NCBI GenBank assembly: GCA_002841315.1
Contig: PHEW01000006.1
Coordinates: 62,001-126,000, forward strand
Source: Actinobacteria bacterium HGW-Actinobacteria-4
GTDB taxonomy: Bacteria > Actinomycetota > Actinomycetes > Actinomycetales > Demequinaceae
Direction of reading: 5' to 3'
DNA length: 64,000 nt
Shown: positions 51,070 to 60,295 of the stretch, piece by piece
Position numbering within the stretch: the stretch's first letter is position 1
Layout of the letters: every line of letters starts with the position of its first letter
Made by a program: the position numbers and the translations under genes
Notes under the pieces: generated by a model
Database searches by the model: none
What the model was told of the DNA's origin: nothing
The model's input: the letters and a program-made list of their open reading frames with translations, nothing else

Positions 51070-52148
51070 GCGAACCGGTACCTCCCTTCATGCAGTCCGC
51101 AGCGCCCGTGGCGACGCCCAGGACCACTGACGTCAGCAAGCTGTTGGGCGTGGGCACCAACGCCGCCTGGCTCGTCTATGGATTGTTCGCCGTGTCGAAC
51201 GCAGCGTTCGCGTTCGCCACGCTGGATCGTGTCGCCTCGCCGTGGCCGGCCATCGGGGCGCTCGCGATTGTCAATGTAGGCGCTCTGCTATTGCTGCGCT
51301 GGCATAGCGATCCGCTACCCGCGTCGTGGTCGCTCGGGATCGTCGCCACGTGTATCGCGTCGACGGCGCTCGTGTCGTGGCAACTCAGCGGCACTGGGAG
51401 CCCAACCTACGACGAGGTGTGGCACGTGTTTGCGAACATGTGGCTGTTGTTCTTTGTGGCGTTGCGAGGCCGCGCCGGGTTCGCCTGGCTTGGCTTCTTG
51501 TCGATGATGGGTGTGCACGCGTGGTGGGCGACCGACGTGGGCCTGGACGTGGTGGCTGAGATGCTGCGCTTCCAGACCAACGCCGGCATCTTGCTGGTGG
51601 CGAGCTTCTTCGCGGCGGCGCTGCGGCGGGTGTCGGGACGCATCAACGCGCTGAACCAGCGGTCTATCGAGTTGGCATCGGCCACTGCCGTGGCGCGTGC
51701 ACAGAAGGAGACCCGCGACGCACGGATCTCCGAGCTCACCGATGTGGCGGCACCGCTCCTGGCACGGGTGGCGAGCGGGCCGGAAATGACCCACGATGAC
51801 CGCGTGGAGTGCTTGCTCGCGGAAGCGACCTTGCGCGACGGCGTGCGAGCGCCGTCGCTCAACATGCCAGAGATTGTGCGCGTCACCACGGCTGCGCGGA
51901 GGCGCGGCGTGGAGGTGACTCTCCTTGATGACCGCGGTGGGCCGTTGCCTTCTGAGGAGGCCATGAGGATCCTCGTGGTGCGCTTCACTGAGGTCGTGAG
52001 GGGCCTGCAAGACGGCAAGGTGGCATTGCGGCTCGCTCCGGCGGGGCGCAGGGTCGCTGCGTCAATCGTGGTGGAGTCTCGCGGGCAGGTGCGGCGCACC
52101 GACCTCGATGATGCCGGCGACGAAATCCTCGAGGCGGTCAACGCCTAA
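51066..52148 (+). CDS. membrane sensor-like protein, pseudo-histidine-kinase without ATPase motifs
   Basis: The 360-residue protein has about five TM helices (35-190), then a helix (RDARISELTDVAAPLLARVASG) that resembles the DHp region of NarX-type kinases with Thr225 at the histidine position. The C-terminal ~120 residues (VRVTTAARRRGVEVTLLDDRGGP, VVRFTEVVRGLQDGKVALRLAP) look like a remnant GHKL fold lacking N and G boxes. It is coupled to the preceding sensor (ATGA) and probably a paralogue of it, perhaps forming a heteromeric sensor (inference). Confidence 0.65.
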   Translation: MSEPVPPFMQSAAPVATPRTTDVSKLLGVGTNAAWLVYGLFAVSNAAFAFATLDRVASPWPAIGALAIVNVGALLLLRWHSDPLPASWSLGIVATCIASTALVSWQLSGTGSPTYDEVWHVFANMWLLFFVALRGRAGFAWLGFLSMMGVHAWWATDVGLDVVAEMLRFQTNAGILLVASFFAAALRRVSGRINALNQRSIELASATAVARAQKETRDARISELTDVAAPLLARVASGPEMTHDDRVECLLAEATLRDGVRAPSLNMPEIVRVTTAARRRGVEVTLLDDRGGPLPSEEAMRILVVRFTEVVRGLQDGKVALRLAPAGRRVAASIVVESRGQVRRTDLDDAGDEILEAVNA

Positions 52149-52182
52149 GAGACGGCAATCGCGCAGGTCTCGAGCCCGCCGC

Positions 52183-52188
52183 TAGACT
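52183..52188 (+). promoter_or_regulatory. -10 box, leaderless-type start of hisD
   Basis: TAGACT lies 6 bases before GTG 52195 without a Shine-Dalgarno. It would be the promoter of the histidine genes. Confidence 0.5.
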
Positions 52189-52194
52189 CAACAC

Positions 52195-53499
52195 GTGCTC
52201 TCCCGAACTGATCTGCGCGGCCGCGACCTCAGCGCTCGCGACCTGCGATCCTTAGTGCCGCGCGCCCACCTTGATGTGGGCCACGCGCTGGCGGTCGTGG
52301 AGCCCATCATTGCTGACGTCCGTGACCGTGGCGCTGAGGCCGTGGTTGAGTACGGCCAACGGTTCGACGGCGTAGCGCCCCTACACCTGCGGGTGCCGGT
52401 CGAGGCGATCGAGGGGGCGTTGGCTTCGCTCGACGCGACAGTTCTTGCGGGCCTTCACGAGGCGATTGCGCGCGTGCGAAGGTTCCACGACGCGACCGTG
52501 CCGCCACCGGTGTCGGTTGATCTTGCTGACGGCGCCACCGTCTCTCAGCGATGGGTCCCGGTACAGCGGGTGGGGCTCTACGTGCCCGGAGGCATCGCGG
52601 TGTACCCCAGTTCGGTCGTGATGAACGTCGTGGCAGCACAATCCGCCGGGGTCGCTTCTATCGCGGTCGCTAGCCCCCCGCAGAAGGCGTTCGACGGCCT
52701 TCCGCACCCCACGATTTTGGCGGCCTGCGCACTGCTTGGCGTGGACGAGGTCTATGCCGCCGGAGGTGCCCAGGCCATCGCGATGCTTGCCTACGGGGCC
52801 CCCGGCGTGTGTGAGCCGGTAGATGTCATTACCGGTCCGGGGAACGTGTACGTCGCGGCCGCGAAGCGTGCGGTCAATGGTGTGGTGGGCATCGACGCTG
52901 AAGCGGGGCCCACCGAGATCGCGGTCATTGCTGACGCGAGCGCGGACGCGGAGCTGGTGGCAGCTGACCTCGTGAGCCAGGCGGAGCACGATCCACTCGC
53001 TGGCTCGGTGCTCATCACCGACTCGGTCGATCTTGCCGACGCCGTGGTTGACGCCGTGGAGCGGAGGGCGTCCGCCACGAAGCATGCGGTGCGCGTCAAG
53101 GAAGCGCTGTCAGGCACGCAGAGCGCGGTCGTCTTGACGGACGGCATTGAGCAGTCGATCTCCGTTGCCGATGCCTACGGTGCTGAGCACCTGGAGATTC
53201 ACACGGTGGATGCCTCCGGGGTGGCCGCCCGCATTTCCAACGCGGGAGCCATCTTTGTGGGCCCTTACTCGCCGGTGTCCTTGGGCGACTACATCGCTGG
53301 GTCGAACCACGTGCTTCCCACGGGCGGGACGGCGCGGTTTCAGTCGGGTTTGAATGTGACGAGCTTCTTGCGCGCGGTATCGACCATCACGTACAGCGCC
53401 GCGGCTCTTGCCGCAGTGGGGGACCGCGTGGTTGCGCTCGCCAACGCGGAGGATCTTCCCGCCCACGGTGAGGCTGTACAAGCGCGCATGCGGCGCTAA
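52195..53499 (+). CDS. hisD: histidinol dehydrogenase
   Basis: HisD oxidises L-histidinol to histidine in two NAD-dependent steps. The 434-residue protein shows [63 protein letters not shown] and [11 protein letters not shown] with the catalytic Glu-His pair (~264-265), plus [14 protein letters not shown]. The GTG start is defined by the family N-terminus and by a TAGACT box 6 bases upstream. A convergent lipoprotein gene separates it from hisC. Confidence 0.96.
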   Translation: MLSRTDLRGRDLSARDLRSLVPRAHLDVGHALAVVEPIIADVRDRGAEAVVEYGQRFDGVAPLHLRVPVEAIEGALASLDATVLAGLHEAIARVRRFHDATVPPPVSVDLADGATVSQRWVPVQRVGLYVPGGIAVYPSSVVMNVVAAQSAGVASIAVASPPQKAFDGLPHPTILAACALLGVDEVYAAGGAQAIAMLAYGAPGVCEPVDVITGPGNVYVAAAKRAVNGVVGIDAEAGPTEIAVIADASADAELVAADLVSQAEHDPLAGSVLITDSVDLADAVVDAVERRASATKHAVRVKEALSGTQSAVVLTDGIEQSISVADAYGAEHLEIHTVDASGVAARISNAGAIFVGPYSPVSLGDYIAGSNHVLPTGGTARFQSGLNVTSFLRAVSTITYSAAALAAVGDRVVALANAEDLPAHGEAVQARMRR

Positions 53500-53518
53500 G
53501 GCACCCCGGAGGCGTGGG

Positions 53519-54019
53519 CTACTGAACCGCGGGTTGGCGGTTGACCGCTTGCCAGGCAAACGCGAAGTGTTCGAGTTCGCAATCAAACACCGCGCGTTCC
53601 AGTTCAGCCTTGAGTTCGCCGTCGCCCGCCGGGTAGTCGATTCGGTAGTCCACGTAGGCCAATCCGGGCGCGACCTCGATCGCGGGCAACGTCACCCCAG
53701 CCGCACCGGCATCGGCGAGGCACGCGAAGAACGGTGGCAGGAGGTCCTCGACGCGCTGAGGGTCCAAGGCCCCACGTCTGCCCGCCTCAATGAGGACATC
53801 AATCTGTGCCTGGCTGGAGCCCTCGTACTCGGCGTTGAAGGCCATCTCGCGAAAGAACTGCTGCTCCGGGGTATCCTCCCACGCACCGTCCGGAGCAGCC
53901 GATGAGCTCTCGGCTACGCTCGGCGGTTCCGTGGCGAGAGGGGACGGTCCCGGCGACACGTCCGTGCACGCGGCGAGGGTGAGAGTTACGGCGAGTGCAA
54001 AGGCAAGCATTCGTGCCAT
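53519..54019 (-). CDS. putative lipoprotein of unknown function
   Basis: The 166-residue protein starts with a lipoprotein signal peptide (MARMLAFALAVTLTLAAC, lipobox LAAC, Cys18), then a Ser/Pro-rich linker and a small domain with two cysteines (FFACLADAG and VFDCELEHF) likely to form a disulfide. No family was recognised. AAGGAG lies 10 bases upstream of the start. It lies on the opposite strand between hisD and hisC, with its start facing hisC, so the his genes are not one unbroken operon. Confidence 0.75.
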   Translation of the reverse strand: MARMLAFALAVTLTLAACTDVSPGPSPLATEPPSVAESSSAAPDGAWEDTPEQQFFREMAFNAEYEGSSQAQIDVLIEAGRRGALDPQRVEDLLPPFFACLADAGAAGVTLPAIEVAPGLAYVDYRIDYPAGDGELKAELERAVFDCELEHFAFAWQAVNRQPAVQ

Positions 54020-54082
54020 GTAGGTGAGCTCCTTGTCGTGGCGACGGTGGTGGCGGGCTATCCATCACTACACTTAACTCCC

Positions 54083-55177
54083 ATGACCCTGCCGTTGCGC
54101 CCGGAACTTGAGGGGCTGGTGCCGTACGGTGCTCCTCAACTTGACGTCGAGGCACGCCTCAACGTGAATGAGAACCCCTACGCACCGCCGCCATCAGTGG
54201 TAGATGCGATCGCGCAAGCCGTCCACCACGCGGCGCAAGGGCTGAACCGCTACCCGGATCGGGACTTCGTGGCGCTGCGCCGTGATCTGGCCGAGTACTT
54301 GCTACGCGAGTCGCACGTGGACCCACTGACGTTCGACAACATCTGGGCCGCGAACGGCTCAAACGAGGTCATGCTTCACTTGCACCAAGCATTTGGCGGG
54401 CCCGGGCGTACCACGCTCAGCTTTGCCCCCACGTATTCGATGTACCCGGAGTATGCGAGGGACACCGTCACCACCTATGTGGAGTTGCCGCGTCAAGACG
54501 ATTTCAGTATCTCGGTGCCTCACGCGATCGCCGCGATCGAGCAGCACGCCCCGTCGCTGGTGCTGCTTGCGAGCCCCAACAACCCCACGGGTACGGCTCT
54601 GCCGCTCGCCGCGACGCTCGAGATCTGCGCTGCGGCGGCTACCGTCCCGGGCGGGTGCATCGTGGTCGTGGATGAGGCATACGCCGAGTTCCGTCACTCT
54701 GGCGTCCCGAGCGCGGTCACGCTCCTGCCTGACACGCCCAATCTTGCGGTGAGCCGAACCATGTCGAAGGCGTTCGCTCTTGCCGGGGGCAGGCTGGGCT
54801 ACTTGGCCGCGAGCACCGCGATTGTGGACGCATTGCGGCTGGTCCGATTGCCGTACCACCTAAGCGCGGTCACCCAGGCAACCGCGCGCGCTGCGCTGGC
54901 CCACAGTCGCGAGCTTCAAGCTCAAGTTGCGGAGATCCGCGCCGAGCGCGACGCGACGGTCGCGTGGCTCAAGTCCGAAGGGTTTACGGTTGCGGACACG
55001 GACGCGAACTTCGTGCTCTTTGGGCCGTTCGCAAACCGTGAGAAGGTATTCGAGGGCTTGTTGGAGCGCGGAGTGTTGATCCGTGTTGTGGGTCCTGAGG
55101 GTTGGTTGCGCGTGTCGATTGGCACGGCAGAAGAGATGGCGCTCTTTCGCGCCGCGTTGTTGGAGGTTAGGGAATGA
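54083..55177 (+). CDS. hisC: histidinol-phosphate aminotransferase
   Basis: HisC transaminates imidazole-acetol phosphate to histidinol phosphate. The 364-residue PLP enzyme of fold type I has [56 protein letters not shown] and the PLP lysine in [21 protein letters not shown] 54083 follows TACACT by 8 bases (leaderless pattern). The 3' end overlaps hisB (ATGA). Confidence 0.95.
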   Translation: MTLPLRPELEGLVPYGAPQLDVEARLNVNENPYAPPPSVVDAIAQAVHHAAQGLNRYPDRDFVALRRDLAEYLLRESHVDPLTFDNIWAANGSNEVMLHLHQAFGGPGRTTLSFAPTYSMYPEYARDTVTTYVELPRQDDFSISVPHAIAAIEQHAPSLVLLASPNNPTGTALPLAATLEICAAAATVPGGCIVVVDEAYAEFRHSGVPSAVTLLPDTPNLAVSRTMSKAFALAGGRLGYLAASTAIVDALRLVRLPYHLSAVTQATARAALAHSRELQAQVAEIRAERDATVAWLKSEGFTVADTDANFVLFGPFANREKVFEGLLERGVLIRVVGPEGWLRVSIGTAEEMALFRAALLEVRE

Positions 55178-55773
55178 GCCGCACGGGCCGCGTGGAGCGC
55201 AAGACCAGCGAGTCGCAGGTGCTCGTGGAACTGGACCTGGACGGCGTGGGGGAGACTCACATCGACACCGGCGTGCCGTTCTACGACCACATGCTGACGG
55301 CTCTGGGCAAGCACTCGTTGCTGAACTTGCGTGTGGAGGCCAAGGGCGATGTTCACATCGATAGCCACCACACCGTGGAGGATGTGGCCATCTGCATAGG
55401 CGAGGCCCTCAAGCAGGCGCTTGGGGACAAGGCAGGCATCTCGCGCTTTGGTGACGCCATGGTGCCACTTGACGAGGCGCTCGCCCAGTGCGTGGTGGAT
55501 GTGTCGGGCCGGCCGTACTGCGTACAGGTGGGTGAGCCTGTGGGGCAGGCGACGCACTTGATTGGCGGCAACTTTGCGGGTTCGTTGACCGGCCACGTAC
55601 TTGAGTCGATCGCCCACCACGCGGGCATCTGCATTCACATGCGGGTGCTTGCGGGCCGCGATCCCCACCACATCGTGGAAGCTCAGTTCAAGGCGCTCGC
55701 GCGCGCGCTGCGTTCCGCTGTCGCGGCCGATGCTCGGGTCACGGGTATCCCGTCCACCAAGGGTGCGTTGTGA
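55174..55773 (+). CDS. hisB: imidazoleglycerol-phosphate dehydratase
   Basis: HisB dehydrates imidazole glycerol phosphate. The 199-residue protein has the duplicated fold with metal-binding motifs [34 protein letters not shown] and [34 protein letters not shown]. It is the monofunctional type without a phosphatase domain. It overlaps hisC by 4 bases and the following unknown gene by 4. Confidence 0.96.
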   Translation: MSRTGRVERKTSESQVLVELDLDGVGETHIDTGVPFYDHMLTALGKHSLLNLRVEAKGDVHIDSHHTVEDVAICIGEALKQALGDKAGISRFGDAMVPLDEALAQCVVDVSGRPYCVQVGEPVGQATHLIGGNFAGSLTGHVLESIAHHAGICIHMRVLAGRDPHHIVEAQFKALARALRSAVAADARVTGIPSTKGAL

Positions 55774-56240
55774 GCGAGAAGCACCTGGAGCGTGACACGG
55801 TTGCGCTCCTGACACCCGTTCCCAACGGGAAGGTGCTGGCGGCGCTGTGCGCACTGAACAAGATTCGTGGGCAGGTCATCGAGACATCTGCGGGCGCGTT
55901 CGCCGTGATAGAGGACACGTCGGATGGCTCGACCGACGCCGCAGCGCAGGCAGTGTCAGCGTTCGTGAAGGACCGCCCCATTGTCGCGATGGAGCGCAGG
56001 AGCGGGCAGATCACGATCCACCAGTGGCTGGCAGGCACGAAGGGCGCGAAACTAGCGCCCGGGCTGGCCCTAGATCAGGCGCCGGGGGCCATCATGACGC
56101 TCATGATGGGCACGCAGACCATCGAGGAACTGGCCGCCACCCACGAGGACAAGGTTTACTCGGCAAATATGGGTCGGTTCGCCGCGTTCCGCGAATTACG
56201 CAAGCTCGCGAAGGCCGCTAGGCGTCTGGACCGTGGCTAG
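55770..56240 (+). CDS. uncharacterised protein coupled to hisB
   Basis: The 156-residue soluble protein is unrecognised. It starts with GTG inside the hisB stop (GTGA). It has no signal peptide or TM segment, contains a short alpha/beta N-terminal region ([28 protein letters not shown]), [24 protein letters not shown], and a basic helical C-terminus ([23 protein letters not shown]). Tight coupling to hisB implies co-expression with histidine synthesis; a structural or regulatory role there is inference only. Base composition matches its neighbours. Confidence 0.75.
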   Translation: MSEKHLERDTVALLTPVPNGKVLAALCALNKIRGQVIETSAGAFAVIEDTSDGSTDAAAQAVSAFVKDRPIVAMERRSGQITIHQWLAGTKGAKLAPGLALDQAPGAIMTLMMGTQTIEELAATHEDKVYSANMGRFAAFRELRKLAKAARRLDRG

Positions 56241-56264
56241 ATCACGCCGCTAGCGCTTGTGATC
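56240..56264. terminator. inverted repeat between convergent genes
   Basis: GATCAC (56240-56245) and GTGATC (56259-56264) flank a 13-base loop between the hisB-coupled gene and the opposing coiled-coil gene. It is short and without a T-run. Confidence 0.3.
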
Positions 56265-56729
56265 CGAGTCTGACTCTGTGCTCTGAGCGAGTTGGCACTG
56301 TTCGAACGCAGCCTTGGCATCGTCTTCGATGCGCTGAGCCTGAACGAGGTCTTGCTGGCGGCGGCTCACCTGGTCTTCCTCGCGAGCCAGGTCGGCTTGC
56401 GCTGAGGCAAGCATCTCTGCATCGGCACCCTGTTCGGTGAGAACCTGGAGCTTGTTGGCGGCATCGTCCCTCTTCACGGTGGCTCGTGCCAGCAGGTCCT
56501 CTCTCACCAGGCGCTTGCGCTCGGAAGTGAGGTAGACACTCTCTTCGCGTTTGCACGACTTCTTGTCGCCGCGCCGGCTGAGCACCAGGTACGTAAGCGC
56601 GCCCGCGGCCACAACCCAGTAGAAGGCCGTCGCCCACCACGTGGCGCCCTCTCCGTCGGGTACGTCCGCCGCGCCGGAAACCAGCATGGCTAGCGTGACG
56701 ATGGACAGCGGAAGTGCTAGGCGATTCAC
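56250..56729 (-). CDS. small membrane protein with coiled coil, unknown function
   Basis: The 159-residue protein has two N-terminal TM segments (about 5-22 and 32-50), a CKREESVYL linker, then a long predicted coiled coil (residues ~70-150, e.g. ERKRLVREDLLARATVKRDDAANK) and a hydrophilic end. No family was recognised. GTG 56729 is preceded by GAGGAG. It lies opposite the his genes, before hisH. Confidence 0.72.
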   Translation of the reverse strand: MNRLALPLSIVTLAMLVSGAADVPDGEGATWWATAFYWVVAAGALTYLVLSRRGDKKSCKREESVYLTSERKRLVREDLLARATVKRDDAANKLQVLTEQGADAEMLASAQADLAREEDQVSRRQQDLVQAQRIEDDAKAAFEQCQLAQSTESDSDHKR

Positions 56730-56844
56730 GGTGGTCTCCTCGGTTGGGTGGCCCGTTGAGGCTTGGTCTCAGCAGGCTATCTCACCATCCGGGTGGTCGC
56801 GTTCGCGCGCGAGTCCTGCACGAGCGCGCCCGTAGGATTGGGGC

Positions 56845-57501
56845 ATGGCAAATCCCCTCGTGTGCGTCCTCGACTACGGCTTTGGCAACGTGAGGAGCGC
56901 CGTGCGCGCCGTTGAACACGTGGGTGCCCGCGCGGTGCTCACCAGTGATCGCGCCGTTGCTGAACACGCCGACGGCCTCATCGTGCCTGGCGTTGGGGCC
57001 TTCGCCGCGGTGATGGAGGGGCTCCGATCCGTCCGCGGGGACCAGATCGTGGGCCGCCGCCTTGCGGGGGGCAGGCCGGTGCTCGGAATCTGTGTGGGCA
57101 TGCAGGTGATGTTCGAGCAAGGTGTGGAGCACGGCACGGCGACCGCGGGCCTGGGCGAGTGGCCGGGGATCGTCGAGAGATTGCAGTCCCCCGTGGTTCC
57201 GAACATGGGCTGGGCCTCCGTCCAGCCGCCGCCGGGGTCCGTGTTGTTCGACGGTATTGAGGGCGAGCGGTTCTACTTTGTCCACAGTTACGGCGCGCGC
57301 CAATTTCCGCTGGGCACCACCGAAGACACGGGTCGGTTCGCGGCGCCGTTGGTGACGTGGTCGGAAGCAGGTGGAGGGGAACGCGCGGATCGGTTCGTAG
57401 CGGCAGTGGAGAACGGGCCGCTCATGGCGACTCAGTTCCACCCCGAGAAGTCAGGTGAGGTTGGGTTGCAGCTGCTGAGGAACTGGGTGGCCACCCTATG
57501 A
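56845..57501 (+). CDS. hisH: imidazole glycerol phosphate synthase subunit HisH
   Basis: HisH is the glutaminase subunit that passes ammonia to HisF. The 218-residue class I amidotransferase has [39 protein letters not shown], nucleophile loop [12 protein letters not shown], and the His/Glu of the triad in [13 protein letters not shown]. HisF is not in the window. A TAGGAT box lies 6 bases before the ATG. The 3' end overlaps a lipoprotein gene by 4 bases. Confidence 0.95.
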   Translation: MANPLVCVLDYGFGNVRSAVRAVEHVGARAVLTSDRAVAEHADGLIVPGVGAFAAVMEGLRSVRGDQIVGRRLAGGRPVLGICVGMQVMFEQGVEHGTATAGLGEWPGIVERLQSPVVPNMGWASVQPPPGSVLFDGIEGERFYFVHSYGARQFPLGTTEDTGRFAAPLVTWSEAGGGERADRFVAAVENGPLMATQFHPEKSGEVGLQLLRNWVATL

Positions 57502-58001
57502 TGCAGGTGCGCCAGGGCGTTGTTGCGGTGTGGCTGGCTGTCGCGTTGGGCGCTTGTAGCGTTGCTGCGGGCGAGCCCGAGCTGGTGCAGCTCGCAGATG
57601 GCAAGTGGGGCGACGGTCAGGTTCAGCACTCCACGGAGATCATGACCGAGCGGTTGCCCGCCCTGATCGACATGGAGAGTGTGACCTACTACATCGGCGG
57701 CCAGGGCAAGGTCGAGTGGGTGACGGACCGCATCACAGTTCCGGGTCCCACGGACTATTGGCTCGATGCCGTCGTGACTCTCCCCAACGGCGCGGTCGCG
57801 TCGCTACTCGACACCGTGCATGATGCACACGTTGCCTCCGACGCGCCAGACGTCGTGCCCCACCTGTCTGCGAGCCTTCCTGCTGGGGACTTATGGTGGT
57901 CGCCTACGCTGAACGAGCACATCACCACAGCCACGTGGCACGGACACGTCTACCTCTCGCCTGCGACGGATCAAGCAGTACTCGTGCTGTACACCACGTG
58001 A
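57498..58001 (+). CDS. putative lipoprotein between hisH and priA
   Basis: The 167-residue protein has a lipoprotein signal ([17 protein letters not shown], lipobox LGAC) and a beta-rich domain ([43 protein letters not shown]). No family was recognised. It is translationally coupled to hisH (ATGA), yet a secreted lipoprotein has no obvious place in histidine synthesis. The hisA/priA gene follows 37 bases later with its own TAGACT box. Confidence 0.75.
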   Translation: MMQVRQGVVAVWLAVALGACSVAAGEPELVQLADGKWGDGQVQHSTEIMTERLPALIDMESVTYYIGGQGKVEWVTDRITVPGPTDYWLDAVVTLPNGAVASLLDTVHDAHVASDAPDVVPHLSASLPAGDLWWSPTLNEHITTATWHGHVYLSPATDQAVLVLYTT

Positions 58002-58038
58002 GCGATTCGACCACGCTCCCACCGATAGACTTTCGCTC

Positions 58039-58779
58039 ATGACCGACACACCTCCACGCCTTGAACTTCTGCCCGCCGTCGACATCGCCGACGGCCAAGC
58101 AGTGAGGCTAGTGCAAGGCGAAGCAGGGTCCGAGACCAGCTACGGAGACCCACTGCGAGCCGCCCAGGACTGGGTGGACGGTGGCGCCGAATGGATCCAC
58201 TTGGTGGACCTTGACGCGGCGTTCGGGCGCGGCACCAACGCGGAGTTGCTCAACGCCGTGGTGAACGCTGTTGACATCAAGATTGAGATGTCCGGCGGCA
58301 TTCGCGACGACGAGTCGCTCGAGCGGGCACTCGCGACTGGCTGTGACCGCGTCAACCTTGGCACCGCTGCGCTGGAGAACCCTGACTGGACCGCGCGCGT
58401 GATCGGAGAGTATGGAGACCGCATCGCTGTTGGACTCGACGTCCGGGGGACCACACTGTCGGCACGGGGTTGGACGCAGGACGGTGGCGACCTATGGGAG
58501 GTGCTCGCGCGCCTCGATGCCGCCGGTTGTGCTCGCTACGTGGTGACCGATGTTAAGAAGGACGGCATGCTCTCTGGACCCAATCTCGAACTCCTGCGTG
58601 ACGTGTGCGCTGCCACCAAGGCTCCGGTGGTTGCCTCGGGCGGTGTCAGTTCGCTTGCAGATATTGCGGCACTGCGCAACCTGACACGTTCAGGTGTGGA
58701 GGGCGCCATTGTTGGCAAGGCGTTGTACGCCGGGGCGTTCACACTGCCCGAAGCGCTCGATGTTGCTGGCCGCCCATAG
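58039..58779 (+). CDS. priA: bifunctional phosphoribosyl isomerase PriA (HisA/TrpF)
   Basis: This (beta/alpha)8 isomerase has HisA-type motifs [45 protein letters not shown] and [13 protein letters not shown]. The [21 protein letters not shown] stretch, with the Arg-Gly-Trp loop, is that of actinobacterial PriA, which also performs the TrpF reaction of tryptophan synthesis. No separate trpF is in the window to test this. A TAGACT box lies 7 bases upstream of the ATG. Confidence 0.9.
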   Translation: MTDTPPRLELLPAVDIADGQAVRLVQGEAGSETSYGDPLRAAQDWVDGGAEWIHLVDLDAAFGRGTNAELLNAVVNAVDIKIEMSGGIRDDESLERALATGCDRVNLGTAALENPDWTARVIGEYGDRIAVGLDVRGTTLSARGWTQDGGDLWEVLARLDAAGCARYVVTDVKKDGMLSGPNLELLRDVCAATKAPVVASGGVSSLADIAALRNLTRSGVEGAIVGKALYAGAFTLPEALDVAGRP

Positions 58780-58834
58780 TCGCAGTGCAGTGAGCCTGCC
58801 CGCGAGCCTTCCGCGCTGGTCGTAGAGTCAGAGA

Positions 58835-59560
58835 ATGACCGACGGCGAGCAGTTCAAGGAGATACCCGAGTCGATCTTTGCCGACGACGACGGTTCGGCC
58901 GATGCCCGGCTCGCCCAAGCGCTGATCAAGTACTCGCGCGGCAAGACGGAATTACTTGAAGTAGTCGAGGCACTTGCCTACGCTCGGGTGCTGATCCCGG
59001 TGATGGCTTCTGGTGATGCGCGCCATGTGGGCAAACATGGCATCGAGCAAGACGAGGTGGCGTCAACGGGCGTGGTTGCCGTTCAGATGCCCGATGGCCG
59101 GACTGCGCTTCCGGTCTTCACCGATGTGGACGCGATGAAGGCCTGGAACGTGACAGCCCGACCCATCCCGGCTGAGGGGCCCCGTGCGGCGCTCGCCGCG
59201 GTGGCCGAGGAGTGGAGCACGCTCGTGCTCAACCCGGGGATGGAGACCGTGACTATTCCGCGGCCCGCGGTGTGGGCACTTGGTCAGGGTGAGCAGTGGC
59301 GACCCGCGGTTACGCGGGACGGCGTTGTCGAGGATGTCGTGCTGGCGATCCGGGAGGCGGTGACGCTCGACGATCAGGTGAGGGGAGTGGGCGCGGTGCG
59401 CGGCAGGAGCGCTGAGGTGGCGGTGGTGTTGCGGCTGGTACCCGATCTCACTCGGGAACAGGTGAATGCTGTGGTGGAGCGGGTGCAGCGTGCGCTCGCT
59501 CGCAGTGAGGTGGTCACCCAGCGGGTCGATAGCCTCGAACTGCGGCTTGCTCAGGCGTGA
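58835..59560 (+). CDS. SseB family protein
   Basis: The 241-residue protein carries an SseB N-terminal domain (LAQALIKYSRGKTELLEVVEALAYARVLIPVM, MPDGRTALPVFTDVDAMKAWN) and an SseB-like C-terminal half (LVLNPGMETVTIPRPAVWALGQG). SseB-like genes lie downstream of priA in many actinobacteria; function unknown. A TAGAGT box 6 bases before ATG 58835 suggests a leaderless transcript. It converges on the serine-protease operon with a 9-base gap. Confidence 0.85.
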   Translation: MTDGEQFKEIPESIFADDDGSADARLAQALIKYSRGKTELLEVVEALAYARVLIPVMASGDARHVGKHGIEQDEVASTGVVAVQMPDGRTALPVFTDVDAMKAWNVTARPIPAEGPRAALAAVAEEWSTLVLNPGMETVTIPRPAVWALGQGEQWRPAVTRDGVVEDVVLAIREAVTLDDQVRGVGAVRGRSAEVAVVLRLVPDLTREQVNAVVERVQRALARSEVVTQRVDSLELRLAQA

Positions 59561-59569
59561 CGCGCGCGC

Positions 59570-60295
59570 TCAGTTGCAGACAAATGGGTTCGGCTTGTGA
59601 GTTGAGGTGTCTTCGAGGAACACCGTGAGCGATGAGAGTTTGACCGCGTAACTGTTCTCCCCTTCGTCACCCGCGTACAGCACGCCGACGATCTCTCCCA
59701 ACTGATTGGCGACCGGCGAGCCTGAGCTACCTGGGCGCGAGGCAGCTGCGATCGCGTAGACGAAGTCAGGTGAGTTGTCGAGGGTGTCCGGGACCGAGGC
59801 GTAGTAGCGACCGGTGTTGGTCTCGAGACGGTCCCCGTTGGGGTAGCCCACAATGGAGAGCTGATCGCCGATCTCGGGGCCGTCGGCGCTGATGACGGCG
59901 AACTCGGTGAACTCCGCATCCACCGTCATCATCGCGAGGTCCACGACCGTCGACAACACCGACGAGGTGACGGTGTAGTCGCGGCCGTCGTAACTGGTCA
60001 CCTCAAGATTCTGGGCGCCTTCGATCACGTGCCGGTTGGTGATGAGGGTGTTCTCGTTGAGAACCCATGCTGATCCGTTGATGAACTGCGTGCACGTGTT
60101 ACCGCGCACGCGCATGGAGATGCGTTGCACGTTGGTGAAGCCGTCGGTGGAGGTCACAAGGCCGTCGGGTCGAGCCGAGACTTCGACCACCGGCACAAAC
60201 GTGGGGGGTAGAGGCGGCGGGCCTTCGGGGAGCACACCGCAACCAGCGAGGCTTGCCACCGTGATCGCGGCGACCGCTAGCGAAAGACTACGCAT
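59570..60295 (-). CDS. trypsin-like serine protease lipoprotein (copy B)
   Basis: The 241-residue protein has a lipoprotein signal (VAAITVASLAGC, Cys19) followed by VLPEGPPPLPP and a chymotrypsin-fold domain. The triad is visible: His in LITNRHVIEG, Asp in VVDLAMMTVD, Ser in SRPGSSGSPVAN. Cysteines NTCTQF and the terminal VCN may form a disulfide. Its target is unknown. It starts inside the stop of the coiled-coil gene (TGATG). It is a paralogue of the protease at 61050-61784, sharing the CxVLPEGP linker and triad contexts. Confidence 0.85.
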   Translation of the reverse strand: MRSLSLAVAAITVASLAGCGVLPEGPPPLPPTFVPVVEVSARPDGLVTSTDGFTNVQRISMRVRGNTCTQFINGSAWVLNENTLITNRHVIEGAQNLEVTSYDGRDYTVTSSVLSTVVDLAMMTVDAEFTEFAVISADGPEIGDQLSIVGYPNGDRLETNTGRYYASVPDTLDNSPDFVYAIAAASRPGSSGSPVANQLGEIVGVLYAGDEGENSYAVKLSSLTVFLEDTSTHKPNPFVCN

